A stretch of DNA of 64,000 nucleotides, taken from Kordia algicida. GTDB lineage: Bacteria > Bacteroidota > Bacteroidia > Flavobacteriales > Flavobacteriaceae. Shown piece by piece: positions 49,477 to 59,345 of this stretch. The number at the start of each line of letters is the position of its first letter. Within the stretch, counting starts at the first letter, position 1. The DNA lies in the NCBI RefSeq assembly GCF_051013375.1, contig NZ_CP142125.1. The stretch is one strand, 5' to 3'. The notes under the pieces are model-generated. The model had not been told where the DNA came from. It saw only the letters and a program-made list of their open reading frames with translations, and ran no database searches. A program made the position numbers and the translations under genes.

Positions 49477-49777
49477 TTTTGCATCTCAACTTCGCTCGAT
49501 ATGACGTTTTTAGATCGCTACGCTTTTTGCGTGTTTGAAAATATAGCAATAGAAATACTTTGTGAGGAGGAAACGACGAAGCAATCCCATACTACAAAGA
49601 ACAAAACTGCTATTTGAAACATGTTATTCATTTTAAAATTTTACACTTCTTTAAGTTACAAAGAAATACCCGTATTTACACGGCTGTAACTATTTGCTGA
49701 ATGCGCCTAAATATTACCGAATATTTCAAAAAACATTCGATTTTTTATGTTATCAATCTACTTTTTAACGATTGATA
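49477..49777. other. 301-bp intergenic region with a palindromic repeat
   Basis: It contains catctcaacttcgctcgata (49482-49501) and tgtgaggagg...cgacgaagcaat (49561-49588). The latter reads as the reverse form of the agattgcttc...cgcaatgacg repeat found in the 28.8-30.3 kb array and at 60683. The rest is AT-rich and without a reading frame; promoter sequence for the Lrp gene is on its other side. Confidence 0.5.
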
Positions 49778-50248
49778 TTAAACTTTAATTTGTCGATCAA
49801 TTTGCTGGTTCAGGGAAATAAAAGTTTCTGTTCGCGAAACACCTTTTATCGCTTGTATTTTATGGTTTAAAATGTGCATCAAATGTTCATTGTCTTTACA
49901 CAAAATCTTTATCAATAATGACCAATTTCCTGTGGTATAATGGCTTTCCATCACTTCAGGAATTTCTTGTAATTCTTTTACTGCGGAAGGATTTCGCATA
50001 GCTTTATCTAGGTAAACACCGATAAACGCCATTGTTTTATAACCTAATATTTTTGGATTAATCACAAATTTAGAACCTACAATCAGCTTTGCATCTTCTA
50101 GTTTTCGGAGTCTTTGATGTACAGCTGCGCCAGAAATACCAATTGTACGTGCAATACTTAAAATGGGCGTTCGAGCATCATTCATCAATGCGCGCAGAAT
50201 TTGTTTGTCGATACCATCAATTTCAATTTGTTCATTAATCACTTTCAT
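49778..50248 (-). CDS. Lrp/AsnC family transcriptional regulator
   Basis: A 156-residue regulator. The N-terminal helix-turn-helix (ILSIARTIGISGAAVHQRLRKLEDA) is followed by a RAM ligand-binding domain (GYKTMAFIGVYLDKA, VMESHYTTGNWSLLIKI). This family senses amino acids or related metabolites and binds DNA as an octamer. Its neighbour is a saccharopine-dehydrogenase-type gene, so lysine or a related amino acid is a plausible ligand. It is transcribed on its own, with a TATTTTTG box at 50274-50281. Confidence 0.9.
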   Translation of the reverse strand: MKVINEQIEIDGIDKQILRALMNDARTPILSIARTIGISGAAVHQRLRKLEDAKLIVGSKFVINPKILGYKTMAFIGVYLDKAMRNPSAVKELQEIPEVMESHYTTGNWSLLIKILCKDNEHLMHILNHKIQAIKGVSRTETFISLNQQIDRQIKV

Positions 50249-50273
50249 AAGTTGCTATTTATCAGATGAAAGT

Positions 50274-50281
50274 CAAAAATA
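50274..50281 (-). promoter_or_regulatory. -7 promoter box (TATTTTTG) of the Lrp gene
   Basis: An exact TAnnTTTG match, 26 bases upstream of the ATG at 50248. Confidence 0.45.
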
Positions 50282-50501
50282 GGAGTTTTTAAGGTAATTT
50301 TAATTGAAAAATAAAAATTCTAATGAAATTGATATTTTTTATGAAGAAAGACTAAAGAATTGAAAGACTCTAGAAGCTTTCTAATTAAAAAAAGTATTTC
50401 ATAGCAAATTTCGATACAAATTTGCTTTGTACATCCACTCAATCAGACGCTTGGATAAATTATAAATCTAAAATCGTTAATCAACAATTCGTCAATCCAA
50501 A

Positions 50502-51866
50502 TCACATATTCGCAGGATCATATCCAAAATACGGGACTTCTTCTTCATGGAAAGCAATGCCATATTCTTTTAGTTCCTTTAAAATTGGTGTGTACACTTC
50601 TTTGGTAATTGGCAACTGAACTCCTGGCGTTGTAATTTCTCCATTCAAAATCTTTAAAGCAGCAATCGCAACAGGCAAGCCAACCGTTTTTGCCATGGCA
50701 GTATACGTTTGATCTTCACCCAAAATTACCATTTTAGACTCTATTTGATGTTTTTCGCCATCTTTTTCATAGCCAAATTTATGATACATAACAATCATAT
50801 CTTTATCTTCTGGCGCAAGCGACCAACTATCCATCAATATCTTTTGAAGAATTTGTGCAGGAGTTGCATTCGCTAATTCTACCTTTTTATTCGGATTGAA
50901 AAGATCAAGTTCCAATAACTTTTCCCAAAGCGTATCATCTTGATCGATCTTTAAATTGTGGCGCATTTTCAGTTCTACAGAATCTGTTGGACTATACGGC
51001 AAAAACGAATTCACAAAATCACGATAACTCATTTCGGCAGAGTTTTCAATGGTGTAACTATCGTCTGTCATTCCCAAAATGACAAACATTTGCCAAGCTC
51101 TTGAGAAACCGACTCTACGAATCGTTCCGCGATATAAAGTTAAAATATCATCTAGTCCATAAACGCTTCTGTACTTTAAAGAATCACGGTTGGCATATGC
51201 TTCAAACTTTCCGTAACCTTCTACATTCAAAAATTCAGTTCTACGGAACAATCGGTTGTATGGAATATATTTATACGTTCCTTCCTGAATAAACTTCGCT
51301 GCGCCACCTTGTCCGGCAAGCACTACATTTCTTGGGTTCCACGTAAATTTATAGTTCCACAAATTGGTATCACTTTCTGGAGCGACCAATCCGCCCGTAA
51401 ACGATTCAAACAAAATCATTTTTCCATCATTATCACGAATACGATCTATTACTTCCATAGCACTCATATGATCGATTCCTGGATCAACACCAATTTCGTT
51501 CATAAACACCAACCCTTTTTCCTTCACGGCTTCGTCTAACGCTTGCATTTCTTTGCTAATGTAAGATGCGGTGACCATATTTTTACCAAAATGAACGCAA
51601 TCTTTCGCCACTTCAATATGAAAACGTGCAGGCAACATCGAAATGACAATAGCAGCTTTTTCTACAGCTCCTTTTCTATTTTCTTCATTAAAAACATCCA
51701 AAAAAATTGCAGAAGCATTTGGATGATTTCCAACGAGTTTTTGAGCATTTTCAATGTTGATATCGCCAACAGTGATATGTAAATTTTCAGCAGTGCTTTT
51801 ATCTAAAAAGTATTTTATAAGGTAAGAAGCAGATTTTCCTGCACCAATAATTAAAATGTTTCGCAT
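50502..51866 (-). CDS. saccharopine dehydrogenase family protein
   Basis: A 454-residue NAD(P)-dependent enzyme. ILIIGAGKSASYLIKYFLD is the Rossmann start; ITVGDINIENAQKL, VDPGIDHMSAMEVIDRI and the SFTGGLVAPESD segment are family hallmarks. It probably cleaves or forms saccharopine, or acts on a related amino-acid adduct, in lysine breakdown. It is cytosolic and monocistronic, divergent from the DUF423 gene. The Lrp regulator gene follows on the same strand after 253 bases and may control it. Confidence 0.88.
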   Translation of the reverse strand: MRNILIIGAGKSASYLIKYFLDKSTAENLHITVGDINIENAQKLVGNHPNASAIFLDVFNEENRKGAVEKAAIVISMLPARFHIEVAKDCVHFGKNMVTASYISKEMQALDEAVKEKGLVFMNEIGVDPGIDHMSAMEVIDRIRDNDGKMILFESFTGGLVAPESDTNLWNYKFTWNPRNVVLAGQGGAAKFIQEGTYKYIPYNRLFRRTEFLNVEGYGKFEAYANRDSLKYRSVYGLDDILTLYRGTIRRVGFSRAWQMFVILGMTDDSYTIENSAEMSYRDFVNSFLPYSPTDSVELKMRHNLKIDQDDTLWEKLLELDLFNPNKKVELANATPAQILQKILMDSWSLAPEDKDMIVMYHKFGYEKDGEKHQIESKMVILGEDQTYTAMAKTVGLPVAIAALKILNGEITTPGVQLPITKEVYTPILKELKEYGIAFHEEEVPYFGYDPANM

Positions 51867-51956
51867 AGTGGGTTTTGTTGCGTAATTTTGTAAAAAGACA
51901 AATATAACACGAATGTAGCAAATTGTTACATTTATAAAAATAACTTCACGATTTTT

Positions 51957-52355
51957 ATGAGAAAAAAAATTTTAATCACAGGAGCAATTTTAGGTTGTTT
52001 GGCAGTAATTCTTGGTGCTTTTGGCGCGCATGCACTCAAAAAAATATTGACCGTTGACCAACTTTCTTCTTTCGAAACAGGCGTTCGTTATCACATGTAT
52101 CATGCGTTATTGCTATTATTTATTGGTACAACAGCTTTTATTTCGCCCAAAATGCAAAAGCTCGTTTATGTTTTTATGCTTTGGGGAATTCTGTTGTTTT
52201 CGGGTTCTATATATCTTTTAGCAACAAATGATATGACAGCATTCAATTTTAAAGTAATTGGCTTCATTACACCTATTGGAGGAACATTATTAATCATTGG
52301 ATGGATCATTCTTATTGTAAATTTTTTTAAGCTTAAAACGGATAAAATCAGTTAA
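51957..52355 (+). CDS. DUF423 membrane protein
   Basis: A 132-residue protein with four membrane helices. The family signature ILGAFGAHAL sits in the first, followed by ETGVRYHMYHALLLL. DUF423 (YgdD, human TMEM256-like) is a widespread family of small membrane proteins without a known function. It starts about 90 bases from the divergent dehydrogenase gene and 68 bases before pckA, which has its own promoter box. Confidence 0.85.
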   Translation: MRKKILITGAILGCLAVILGAFGAHALKKILTVDQLSSFETGVRYHMYHALLLLFIGTTAFISPKMQKLVYVFMLWGILLFSGSIYLLATNDMTAFNFKVIGFITPIGGTLLIIGWIILIVNFFKLKTDKIS

Positions 52356-52381
52356 AAATCTATTATCTATAAAAATATTTA

Positions 52382-52389
52382 TACTTTTG
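52382..52389 (+). promoter_or_regulatory. -7 promoter box (TACTTTTG) of pckA
   Basis: An exact TAnnTTTG match followed by C, 34 bases upstream of the pckA ATG at 52424. Confidence 0.55.
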
Positions 52390-52423
52390 CGCTTTACAAA
52401 AAACACAACAAGAGTTAAAAGTT

Positions 52424-54022
52424 ATGACGAATAACACCTTCTCAACGAAAACGATTTCGTTAAATAAATACGGAATCAAAGATGCGAAAGCACATTATCA
52501 ACTTTCCTCAGACCAACTACATGAAGAAACTATAAACAAAGGGCAAGGAATTGAGACTTCTTTTGGAGCAATTTCTGTAAATACAGGAGAGTTCACAGGA
52601 AGATCACCTAAAGACCGTTTTATAGTAAAAGACAGCATTACAGAAGATAAAGTTTGGTGGGGAGACATCAATATTCCTTTTGAACCTGCTGCTTTCGATA
52701 AGTTGTATGATAAAGTTGTAGATTACTTGTCAGAAAAAGAAGTGTATGTGCGCGATGCATATGCTTGTGCTGATGAAAATTACAAACTGAATATTCGTGT
52801 CGTAAACGAATATCCTTGGAGCAATATGTTTGCATATAACATGTTTTTGCGCCCAACAGAAGCAGAACTAGAAAATTTTGAAGAAGAATGGCTTATCGTA
52901 AATGCGCCAGGATTTATGGCAGATCCAGCAGTTGATGGAACACGCCAACATAACTTTGCTATTTTAAACTTTGAAAAGAAAATTGCGTTAATTGGTGGAA
53001 CTGGTTATACTGGAGAAATCAAAAAAGGAATTTTCTCTGCATTGAACTTTATTTTGCCTGTATTTAAAAACACCTTACCAATGCACTGTAGTGCAAATGT
53101 TGGAAAAGCTGGTGATACGGCGATTTTCTTCGGATTATCAGGAACGGGAAAAACAACTTTATCTGCTGATCCTGAACGCAAGTTAATTGGTGATGATGAA
53201 CATGGCTGGACTAATGAAAATACAGTTTTTAACTTTGAAGGCGGTTGCTATGCTAAAGCGATTGATTTAAGCGAAGAAAAAGAACCAGAAATTTATCATG
53301 CAATTAAAAAAGGTGCAATTCTTGAAAATGTTGTGCTAGACGAAAATAAAAATGTAGATTTTACAGATACTTCTATCACGCAAAATACACGTGTGAGTTA
53401 TCCTATTTATCATATTGAAAACATTCAAGTACCATCTATTGGAAGAAATCCTAAAAATATTTTCTTCTTAACAGCAGATGCATTTGGTGTGTTACCTCCA
53501 ATTTCAAAATTGACTCCAGGACAAGCAGCATATCACTTTATTTCTGGTTACACTGCGAAAGTTGCAGGAACAGAAGCAGGAATTAACGAACCTGTACCAA
53601 GTTTTTCAGCGTGCTTTGGAGCGCCTTTCATGCCATTACACCCAACAAAATATGCAGAAATGCTGAGCAAAAAAATGCAAGAAGCTGGCGTAAATGTTTG
53701 GTTGGTAAACACAGGATGGACTGGCGGACCTTATGGAACAGGAAGTCGTATGAAACTGAAATACACGCGTGCAATGATTAGCGCAGCGCTAGAAGGTAAA
53801 TTAAACGATGTAGACTATCAAACACATCCAATTTTCGGATTGGCAATGCCAACAGATTGTCCAAATGTGCCAAACGAAGTATTAAACCCTATTGATACTT
53901 GGGAAGATACAGCTGCGTATAACGCAAAAGCTACTGAATTATCAAACTCATTTAAACAAAACTTCGCACAGTTTGAAGACTACGCAAACGAAGAAATTAT
54001 GGCTGGTGGCCCAATAAGCTAA
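52424..54022 (+). CDS. pckA: phosphoenolpyruvate carboxykinase (ATP)
   Basis: A 532-residue cytosolic enzyme that converts oxaloacetate to phosphoenolpyruvate with ATP. FGLSGTGKTTLSADP (about 237-250) is the kinase-1a P-loop, IGDDEHGWT the metal/Asp motif, TGEFTGRSPKDRF and GRNPKNIFFLTADAFGVLPP are family hallmarks, and YTAKVAGTEAG lies near the active lid. The length is usual. It has its own promoter box and is followed by a strong terminator. Confidence 0.97.
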   Translation: MTNNTFSTKTISLNKYGIKDAKAHYQLSSDQLHEETINKGQGIETSFGAISVNTGEFTGRSPKDRFIVKDSITEDKVWWGDINIPFEPAAFDKLYDKVVDYLSEKEVYVRDAYACADENYKLNIRVVNEYPWSNMFAYNMFLRPTEAELENFEEEWLIVNAPGFMADPAVDGTRQHNFAILNFEKKIALIGGTGYTGEIKKGIFSALNFILPVFKNTLPMHCSANVGKAGDTAIFFGLSGTGKTTLSADPERKLIGDDEHGWTNENTVFNFEGGCYAKAIDLSEEKEPEIYHAIKKGAILENVVLDENKNVDFTDTSITQNTRVSYPIYHIENIQVPSIGRNPKNIFFLTADAFGVLPPISKLTPGQAAYHFISGYTAKVAGTEAGINEPVPSFSACFGAPFMPLHPTKYAEMLSKKMQEAGVNVWLVNTGWTGGPYGTGSRMKLKYTRAMISAALEGKLNDVDYQTHPIFGLAMPTDCPNVPNEVLNPIDTWEDTAAYNAKATELSNSFKQNFAQFEDYANEEIMAGGPIS

Positions 54023-54055
54023 CAGTTTTAAAATACCATAACCAACCCAAAAACG

Positions 54056-54091
54056 AAAAAAGCGTGTATCAATTAAGATGCACGCTTTTTT
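54056..54091. terminator. bidirectional terminator between pckA and hemD
   Basis: The stem aaaaaagcgtgtatc/gatgcacgctttttt (15 bp with one wobble pair) has a 6-base loop. It carries T-runs on both strands and lies between the convergent pckA and hemD genes. Confidence 0.85.
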
Positions 54092-54111
54092 AATTTATTA
54101 TGAAAAAGTAA

Positions 54112-54858
54112 TTATTTTTTATTCACTTCATCAATGTATTTTGCCAATGCCATTGTCATGGAAGGTGTTTCTGGTGTTGGCGCTTTAATATCAACTCTCA
54201 ATCCTGCTTCTGTTGTTGCTTTTACGGTGGTATTTCCAAAAACGGCAATACGTGTATCATTTTGCTCGAAGTCAGGGAAATTAGCTAATAAAGACTTTAT
54301 TCCTGATGGACTAAAGAACACTAAAATGTCATAATACACATCACGTAGGTCAGACAAGTCACTTACAACAGTTTTGTAAAACACACCGCGTTCCCACGTA
54401 ATATTCAACGAATTTAAAGTATCTGGAACTGCTGGTTTTAAAGCATCTGATGAAGGTAATAAAAATACTTCATCCTTATACTTTTTAATAAGCGGTGATA
54501 ATTCTTGAAACGTACGTTTTCCAACATAAATTTTACGTTTTCTATATACTACATACTTCTGTAAATAGTAAGCAACTGCTTCCGATTGGCAGAAATACTT
54601 CATAGTATCAGGAACTTTAAAGCGCATTTCTTCTGCGACTCTAAAAAAATGATCGACAGCATTTCTACTTGTCAAAATAATTGCCGTAAACTTCGATAAG
54701 TCTACCTTCTGATGTCTAACGTCTCTTGCACTTACACCTTCAACATGTATGAACGGCCTGAAATCGATTTTCACCTTTTGCTTATCGATAAGCCTAGAAT
54801 AAGGAGAATTCTCAATTTTTGGTTCCGGTTGAGAAACTAAAATAGTTTTTACTTTCAT
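54112..54858 (-). CDS. hemD: uroporphyrinogen-III synthase
   Basis: A 248-residue two-domain protein of the HemD family, which closes the tetrapyrrole ring of hydroxymethylbilane in haem synthesis. The family has low conservation, but KTILVSQPEP, TAIILTSRNAVDHFF, ILVFFSPSGIKSLL and IAVFGNTTVKATTEAGLRVDIKAPTPE match its strand-loop pattern well. It lies 26 bases downstream of the DUF4271 gene, a common flavobacterial pairing. Confidence 0.9.
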   Translation of the reverse strand: MKVKTILVSQPEPKIENSPYSRLIDKQKVKIDFRPFIHVEGVSARDVRHQKVDLSKFTAIILTSRNAVDHFFRVAEEMRFKVPDTMKYFCQSEAVAYYLQKYVVYRKRKIYVGKRTFQELSPLIKKYKDEVFLLPSSDALKPAVPDTLNSLNITWERGVFYKTVVSDLSDLRDVYYDILVFFSPSGIKSLLANFPDFEQNDTRIAVFGNTTVKATTEAGLRVDIKAPTPETPSMTMALAKYIDEVNKK

Positions 54859-54884
54859 AAACCTATTATATTTTAAATGTCACG

Positions 54885-55544
54885 TTATTTAATTAAAAAC
54901 TTGTATATAACTAAATAGGGGGCGATTTCAAGTGCGCAAAGATACAAAATAAAATAAAACAACTTGCTGATTATCAATTTTTGATAATTCTTTAGTAGAA
55001 GAAATAATACGATGAGATTATAAGACAGAAATGTAAAAAATATTGAGAAAAATACAATCTTATTCTCATAATCGTAGTATACAAGCACTAAGTTGATGGG
55101 AATCAGCAATAAACCAAATAGATTTCTAGCGTTAATTTTATGGAAATTGTACGTATTTATATACGATTCAATATCTAAAATAACCGCAATTATTTTTTCA
55201 ATAATGTACTTTATGAGGATAAAAAACACCATAAATGAGATGATTTTCACAAAAAGAAGTGGCGTAGAAACCAATTGTGGATGAAAAAAAGTGAGTGCAA
55301 CGTATGCAAAAATGGAAAAAGAAATTAACTGTACAACAAAAAGTAGCGTTGTAAATCCGTTGATAATAGCTTCCTGTTTCGATTCTGTTAGATTTTGATA
55401 TTTATTTGAGAACAAAAACACCAAGAATAAACCAAACTTTTTTCGAAACACAAAACGCGTGACAACAAGTAAACACAACGTTACCAAGAACAATAGCGTA
55501 AGCCAATCTTTAGAAATTACGGTTCTTTCAACGGTTTGAAACAT
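54885..55544 (-). CDS. DUF4271 membrane protein
   Basis: A 219-residue integral membrane protein with about six helices and long hydrophobic stretches (WLTLLFLVTLCLLVVTRFVF at the start). It fits DUF4271, a Bacteroidota family almost always next to hemD. The function is unknown, and I see no catalytic motif. It heads the hemD transcript. The polyprenol-phosphate mannosyltransferase gene is divergent, with about 110 bases between. Confidence 0.85.
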   Translation of the reverse strand: MFQTVERTVISKDWLTLLFLVTLCLLVVTRFVFRKKFGLFLVFLFSNKYQNLTESKQEAIINGFTTLLFVVQLISFSIFAYVALTFFHPQLVSTPLLFVKIISFMVFFILIKYIIEKIIAVILDIESYINTYNFHKINARNLFGLLLIPINLVLVYYDYENKIVFFSIFFTFLSYNLIVLFLLLKNYQKLIISKLFYFILYLCALEIAPYLVIYKFLIK

Positions 55545-55628
55545 GCGGTAAAATTAGCAAGTATGTTAAATAATACATAAAAATATCGCACAAAATAACA
55601 TAGTCATTCACAAAACCCATAATTTGTT

Positions 55629-55636
55629 TACTTTTG
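55629..55636 (+). promoter_or_regulatory. -7 promoter box (TACTTTTG)
   Basis: An exact TAnnTTTG match, 18 bases before the ATG of the mannosyltransferase gene at 55655. Confidence 0.5.
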
Positions 55637-55654
55637 TTCGGATAATTTTAGAAA

Positions 55655-56377
55655 ATGTCAGACGCAATTGTTGTCATACCAACGTATAACGAAATTGAAA
55701 ATATAGAAGCAATTATTGATGCAGTTTTTGCACAAGAAAAAGCGTTTCATATTTTGGTTGTAGATGACAATTCTCCTGATGGAACGCACAAAAAAGTAAT
55801 AGCACTTCAAGACAAATATCCTGATAAACTATTTCTAGAAGTCCGAAAAGCCAAAACAGGACTGGGAACTGCTTATATACACGGTTTTCGTTGGGCGCTG
55901 GCACGTGATTACGAATATATCTTTGAAATGGATGCCGATTTTTCACACAATCCTAAAGATTTGGTTCGCTTGCTTGCCGCTTGTGAAAATGAAAATGCCG
56001 ATGTTGCCATTGGTTCGCGCTATGTAAAAGGTGTCAATGTGGTAAACTGGCCAATGAATCGTGTGTTAATGTCTTATTTCGCATCAAAATATGTGCGCTT
56101 TATCACAGGAATTCCAATTCATGATACTACAGCAGGATTTATCTGTTATCGCAGAAAAGTGCTTGAAACTATTGGCTTGGATAACATCCGATTTGTCGGT
56201 TATGCATTTCAGATAGAACTCAAGTTCAAAGCATGGAAATTAGGTTTCAACATTAAAGAAGTTTCCGTTATTTTTACTGATAGAACCAAAGGGAAATCTA
56301 AAATGGATAGTTCCATATTTTCAGAAGCTGTTTTCGGAATTATCAAAATGAAAGTCAGAAGTATGTTTACTCGATAA
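55655..56377 (+). CDS. polyprenol monophosphomannose synthase
   Basis: A 240-residue GT2 enzyme that moves mannose from GDP-mannose to a polyprenyl phosphate. AIVVIPTYNEIENIEAII, LVVDDNSPDGTHK, the metal motif FEMDADFSHNP, and FVGYAFQIELKFKAWKLG with FTDRTKGKSKM are typical. It lacks C-terminal membrane helices, like bacterial and human-type DPM1. It could supply lipid-linked mannose to GT-C enzymes such as the one at 16981. Dihydroorotase follows on the same strand. Confidence 0.92.
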   Translation: MSDAIVVIPTYNEIENIEAIIDAVFAQEKAFHILVVDDNSPDGTHKKVIALQDKYPDKLFLEVRKAKTGLGTAYIHGFRWALARDYEYIFEMDADFSHNPKDLVRLLAACENENADVAIGSRYVKGVNVVNWPMNRVLMSYFASKYVRFITGIPIHDTTAGFICYRRKVLETIGLDNIRFVGYAFQIELKFKAWKLGFNIKEVSVIFTDRTKGKSKMDSSIFSEAVFGIIKMKVRSMFTR

Positions 56378-56479
56378 TCGAGTTTTAAATGCCAAGAGGT
56401 TTGCCTCTTTGTATGAATATGAATTTTTCTAAAATGTCTCTTGAACATGTTTCGAGATACTTGAATAAAACACAACACA

Positions 56480-57814
56480 ATGCATAAAATACTACTAAAA
56501 AACGCACAAATAGTAAGTGAAACCGATATAAAAACGGCAGATATTTTAATTGAAGGAGAACGAATTGCTAAAATAGGAAACAATTTATCTGACACTGCTG
56601 ATAAGGTTATTGATGCAACAGGAAAACATGTTTTTCCTGGAATTATTGACGATCAAGTGCATTTTAGAGAACCAGGATTGACGCACAAAGCAAACATTGC
56701 TACAGAATCGAGAGCTGCTATTGCGGGCGGAATTACGTCTTTTGTAGAAATGCCCAATACAAATCCGCAAACAACAACTGTTGAGAAGCTTCAAGAGAAA
56801 CTAGACATTGCGAAAGAAACTGCTTTTGCCAATTATTCGTTTATGTTTGGTGGAACAAATGATAATTTAGACGAAATCTTAAAGGTAGATCCAACGCAAG
56901 TAGCAGGATTAAAACTATTTTTAGGTTCGTCTACAGGAAATATGCTAGTCGATGACGAAGCCGTTTTAGAAAAAATATTTTCAAGTACGGACATGGTAAT
57001 TTCGGTGCATTGTGAAGATGAAGGAACCATCAGAAAAAATTTAGCCGAATACAAAGAAAAATTCGGAGACGACATTCCAATCGAATATCATCCCATTATT
57101 AGAAGTGAAGAAGCATGTTATCTATCTTCTTCGCGTGCCATTGCGTTGGCGAAAAAAACAGGTGCACGTTTGCATGTTTTTCATCTTTCTACAGGAAAAG
57201 AAACGCATTTGTTTGACAACTCAATTCCGTTAGAAGAAAAGAAAATTACAGCAGAAGTTTGTGTGCATCATTTATGGTTTTCGGATGCTGATTATAAAGA
57301 AAAAGGAACACATATTAAGTGGAATCCTGCGGTAAAAACTGCGAGCGACAGAGATCAATTGTGGGAAGCGTTATTGGATGATCGAATTGACGTTATTGCT
57401 ACCGATCACGCACCACATACTTTAGAAGAAAAAAGCAATGTATACACCAAAGCACCTTCTGGCGGACCGTTGGTACAACACGCATTAAACGCGATGATTC
57501 AAGCGCATAAACAAGGGAAAATCTCGTTAGAAAAAATTGCACAGAAAATGTGTCACAATCCAGCGCGACTGTTTCAAGTAAAAGATAGAGGATTTATCAA
57601 AGAAGGTTTTTATGCCGATTTGGTGTTGGTGGATTTAGAAAAGTCATATGAAGTTTCTAAAGACAATGTATTGTACAAATGCGGTTGGTCGCCATTTGAA
57701 GGAACAACATTCGATTCTACCGTGACGCACACATTTATCAATGGAAATTTGGCATATGCTGAAGGAACATTTTCTGAAAAACGCCATGTAAAACAATTAG
57801 AATTTAACAGATGA
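56480..57814 (+). CDS. pyrC: dihydroorotase
   Basis: A 444-residue amidohydrolase for the third step of pyrimidine synthesis. The metal ligands are in DDQVHFREPGLTHKAN, EMPNTNP is the family motif, with HCEDEGT, HVFHLST and the catalytic Asp in ATDHAPHT. The length and motifs fit the class I (allantoinase-like) dihydroorotases of Bacteroidota. The DUF4296 gene overlaps its last four bases (ATGA), so the two are cotranscribed. Confidence 0.93.
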   Translation: MHKILLKNAQIVSETDIKTADILIEGERIAKIGNNLSDTADKVIDATGKHVFPGIIDDQVHFREPGLTHKANIATESRAAIAGGITSFVEMPNTNPQTTTVEKLQEKLDIAKETAFANYSFMFGGTNDNLDEILKVDPTQVAGLKLFLGSSTGNMLVDDEAVLEKIFSSTDMVISVHCEDEGTIRKNLAEYKEKFGDDIPIEYHPIIRSEEACYLSSSRAIALAKKTGARLHVFHLSTGKETHLFDNSIPLEEKKITAEVCVHHLWFSDADYKEKGTHIKWNPAVKTASDRDQLWEALLDDRIDVIATDHAPHTLEEKSNVYTKAPSGGPLVQHALNAMIQAHKQGKISLEKIAQKMCHNPARLFQVKDRGFIKEGFYADLVLVDLEKSYEVSKDNVLYKCGWSPFEGTTFDSTVTHTFINGNLAYAEGTFSEKRHVKQLEFNR

Positions 57815-58260
57815 AAAACTATATAATTTGCATATTATCCATACTTTTTGTCGTTGTTTCTTGTAAAGAAGAAGCAGTGCCAAAACCAGATAATTTATTA
57901 TCGAAAGATAAAATGGCGGCAATTTTATACGATGTTACACTAATTAATGCGGTAAAAGGTGTCAATAAAAAGAAATTGGAAGAAAGTTTAATGCATTTAG
58001 ATTCGTACATCTATCTAAAGCATGAAACAGATAGTTTACAGTTTGTATCAAGCAATAACTATTATGCAGCAAATCCGACAGTTTACAACGAGATTTACAG
58101 AATTGTACAAGCAAAATTGACAGAAGAACGTGAATTGGTAGGAGAAGAATTAAAAGCAGAACAAAAACGCAGAGATTCTATCCAAGAAGCAAAAAAACTG
58201 GAACGAAAAAAGAACGATACGTTACCCAAGCCAAAATTTAATCAGGTAAAGAAAAAGTAA
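57811..58260 (+). CDS. DUF4296 lipoprotein
   Basis: A 149-residue lipoprotein (lipobox VVSC at about residues 15-18). The mature part begins with the DUF4296 pattern PDNLLSKDKMAAILYDVTLINA and continues as a charged helical domain, YYAANPTVYNEIYRIV. The last ~40 residues are lysine/glutamate-rich and look like a coiled-coil or flexible tail. The family is restricted to Bacteroidota and of unknown function. It is translationally coupled to dihydroorotase, a usual neighbourhood for it. Confidence 0.87.
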   Translation: MKNYIICILSILFVVVSCKEEAVPKPDNLLSKDKMAAILYDVTLINAVKGVNKKKLEESLMHLDSYIYLKHETDSLQFVSSNNYYAANPTVYNEIYRIVQAKLTEERELVGEELKAEQKRRDSIQEAKKLERKKNDTLPKPKFNQVKKK

Positions 58261-58271
58261 GAGGCAAAGAA

Positions 58272-59279
58272 TTAATCTTCTTTGTATCGCTTTGCAACAC
58301 GCGCAATACTTTCTTCAACGAGAATAAAAGTAAAGTTGAGCGCTTTTTGAATTTTGCTACTGTCATAAAAGGATTGCGACTGAATTGATTTAGCTGTTTG
58401 TTTTGTCAATTTCCGACGTTTTCCCGTGAAGAACTGTCGCCACCAATCCACTCGCCAAGCAATTCCTACTAAAAATGAACTTGCTTCTTTTTGCGGTACT
58501 TTTACGTTTAATGCTTTTGCGGTTGTTTGAGTAAATTTTTTCAGTGACCAATTTTCAGCAACCAATACAAAACGTTCATTTTTAATATCGCTATGCATCA
58601 ATTGAATCATCACAGAAACAACGTCTTTTACATCTACAAAACTCAAAATTCCGCTCGTATAATATTTTAGTCCTTTAGCAACTGTTCGAATTAGCGAACC
58701 ACTTCCCGATCGCCAAAAACCAGCGCCTAAAATAATAGCAGGATTTACAATTACAATATCCAAACCTTCTTGCGAACCGCGCCAAACTTCCATTTCGGAG
58801 CCATATTTGGAAATTGCGTACACATTATTATCTGCTTCAGGATTCCAATGTGTTTCTTCGGTTATAGGAATCGTAGGATCTTCGTTTTCACCAACTGCGG
58901 CAACTGAACTCACGAAACAGAGTTTTTTCACGCCGTACGAAATGCACAAATTCACGATATTGGCAGTTCCTTCAATATTAATCTTTCGCAATGCATCAAA
59001 ATCTTTCGGATCAAAAGAAATCAGCGCAGCTACATGATATACATGTGTTACTTCAGAAAATACAGCTTCTAGCGAAGGAATATCAGTCACATCAGCTTTA
59101 TGCCAATCAATTTTCTCAAAAAATGGTGCTACCTCATCAAAATAATATGAAAACACTTTTTTTACAGCTTCCAACTTGTCAATGGTTCTGTAAATTGCTT
59201 TAATTTTTGTTTCTGTCTTTGCCAAATACGCCAATAAATGCGCACCAACCAATCCAGTTCCACCTGTAACTAATATCAT
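58272..59279 (-). CDS. NAD-dependent epimerase/dehydratase family protein
   Basis: A 335-residue extended short-chain dehydrogenase. ILVTGGTGLVGAHLLAYL is the NAD-binding start, VYHVAALISFDPKD the adenine-side motif, FVSSVAAVGE the catalytic Ser region, and YAISKYGSE the YxxxK motif. Substrates of this group include nucleotide sugars and flavonoid- or steroid-like compounds; none can be assigned. It is convergent to dihydroorotase/DUF4296 and divergent from tyrS. Confidence 0.88.
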   Translation of the reverse strand: MILVTGGTGLVGAHLLAYLAKTETKIKAIYRTIDKLEAVKKVFSYYFDEVAPFFEKIDWHKADVTDIPSLEAVFSEVTHVYHVAALISFDPKDFDALRKINIEGTANIVNLCISYGVKKLCFVSSVAAVGENEDPTIPITEETHWNPEADNNVYAISKYGSEMEVWRGSQEGLDIVIVNPAIILGAGFWRSGSGSLIRTVAKGLKYYTSGILSFVDVKDVVSVMIQLMHSDIKNERFVLVAENWSLKKFTQTTAKALNVKVPQKEASSFLVGIAWRVDWWRQFFTGKRRKLTKQTAKSIQSQSFYDSSKIQKALNFTFILVEESIARVAKRYKED

Positions 59280-59313
59280 GCTACTAAAATAAACTTTTTT
59301 CTTTTCACTTTTA

Positions 59314-59321
59314 TATCTTTG
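59314..59321 (+). promoter_or_regulatory. -7 promoter box (TATCTTTG) of tyrS
   Basis: An exact TAnnTTTG match followed by C, 24 bases before the tyrS ATG at 59346. It excludes the earlier in-frame TTG at 59319 as a start. Confidence 0.55.
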
Positions 59322-59345
59322 CGAAGCTTTAAAAAGATTATACAG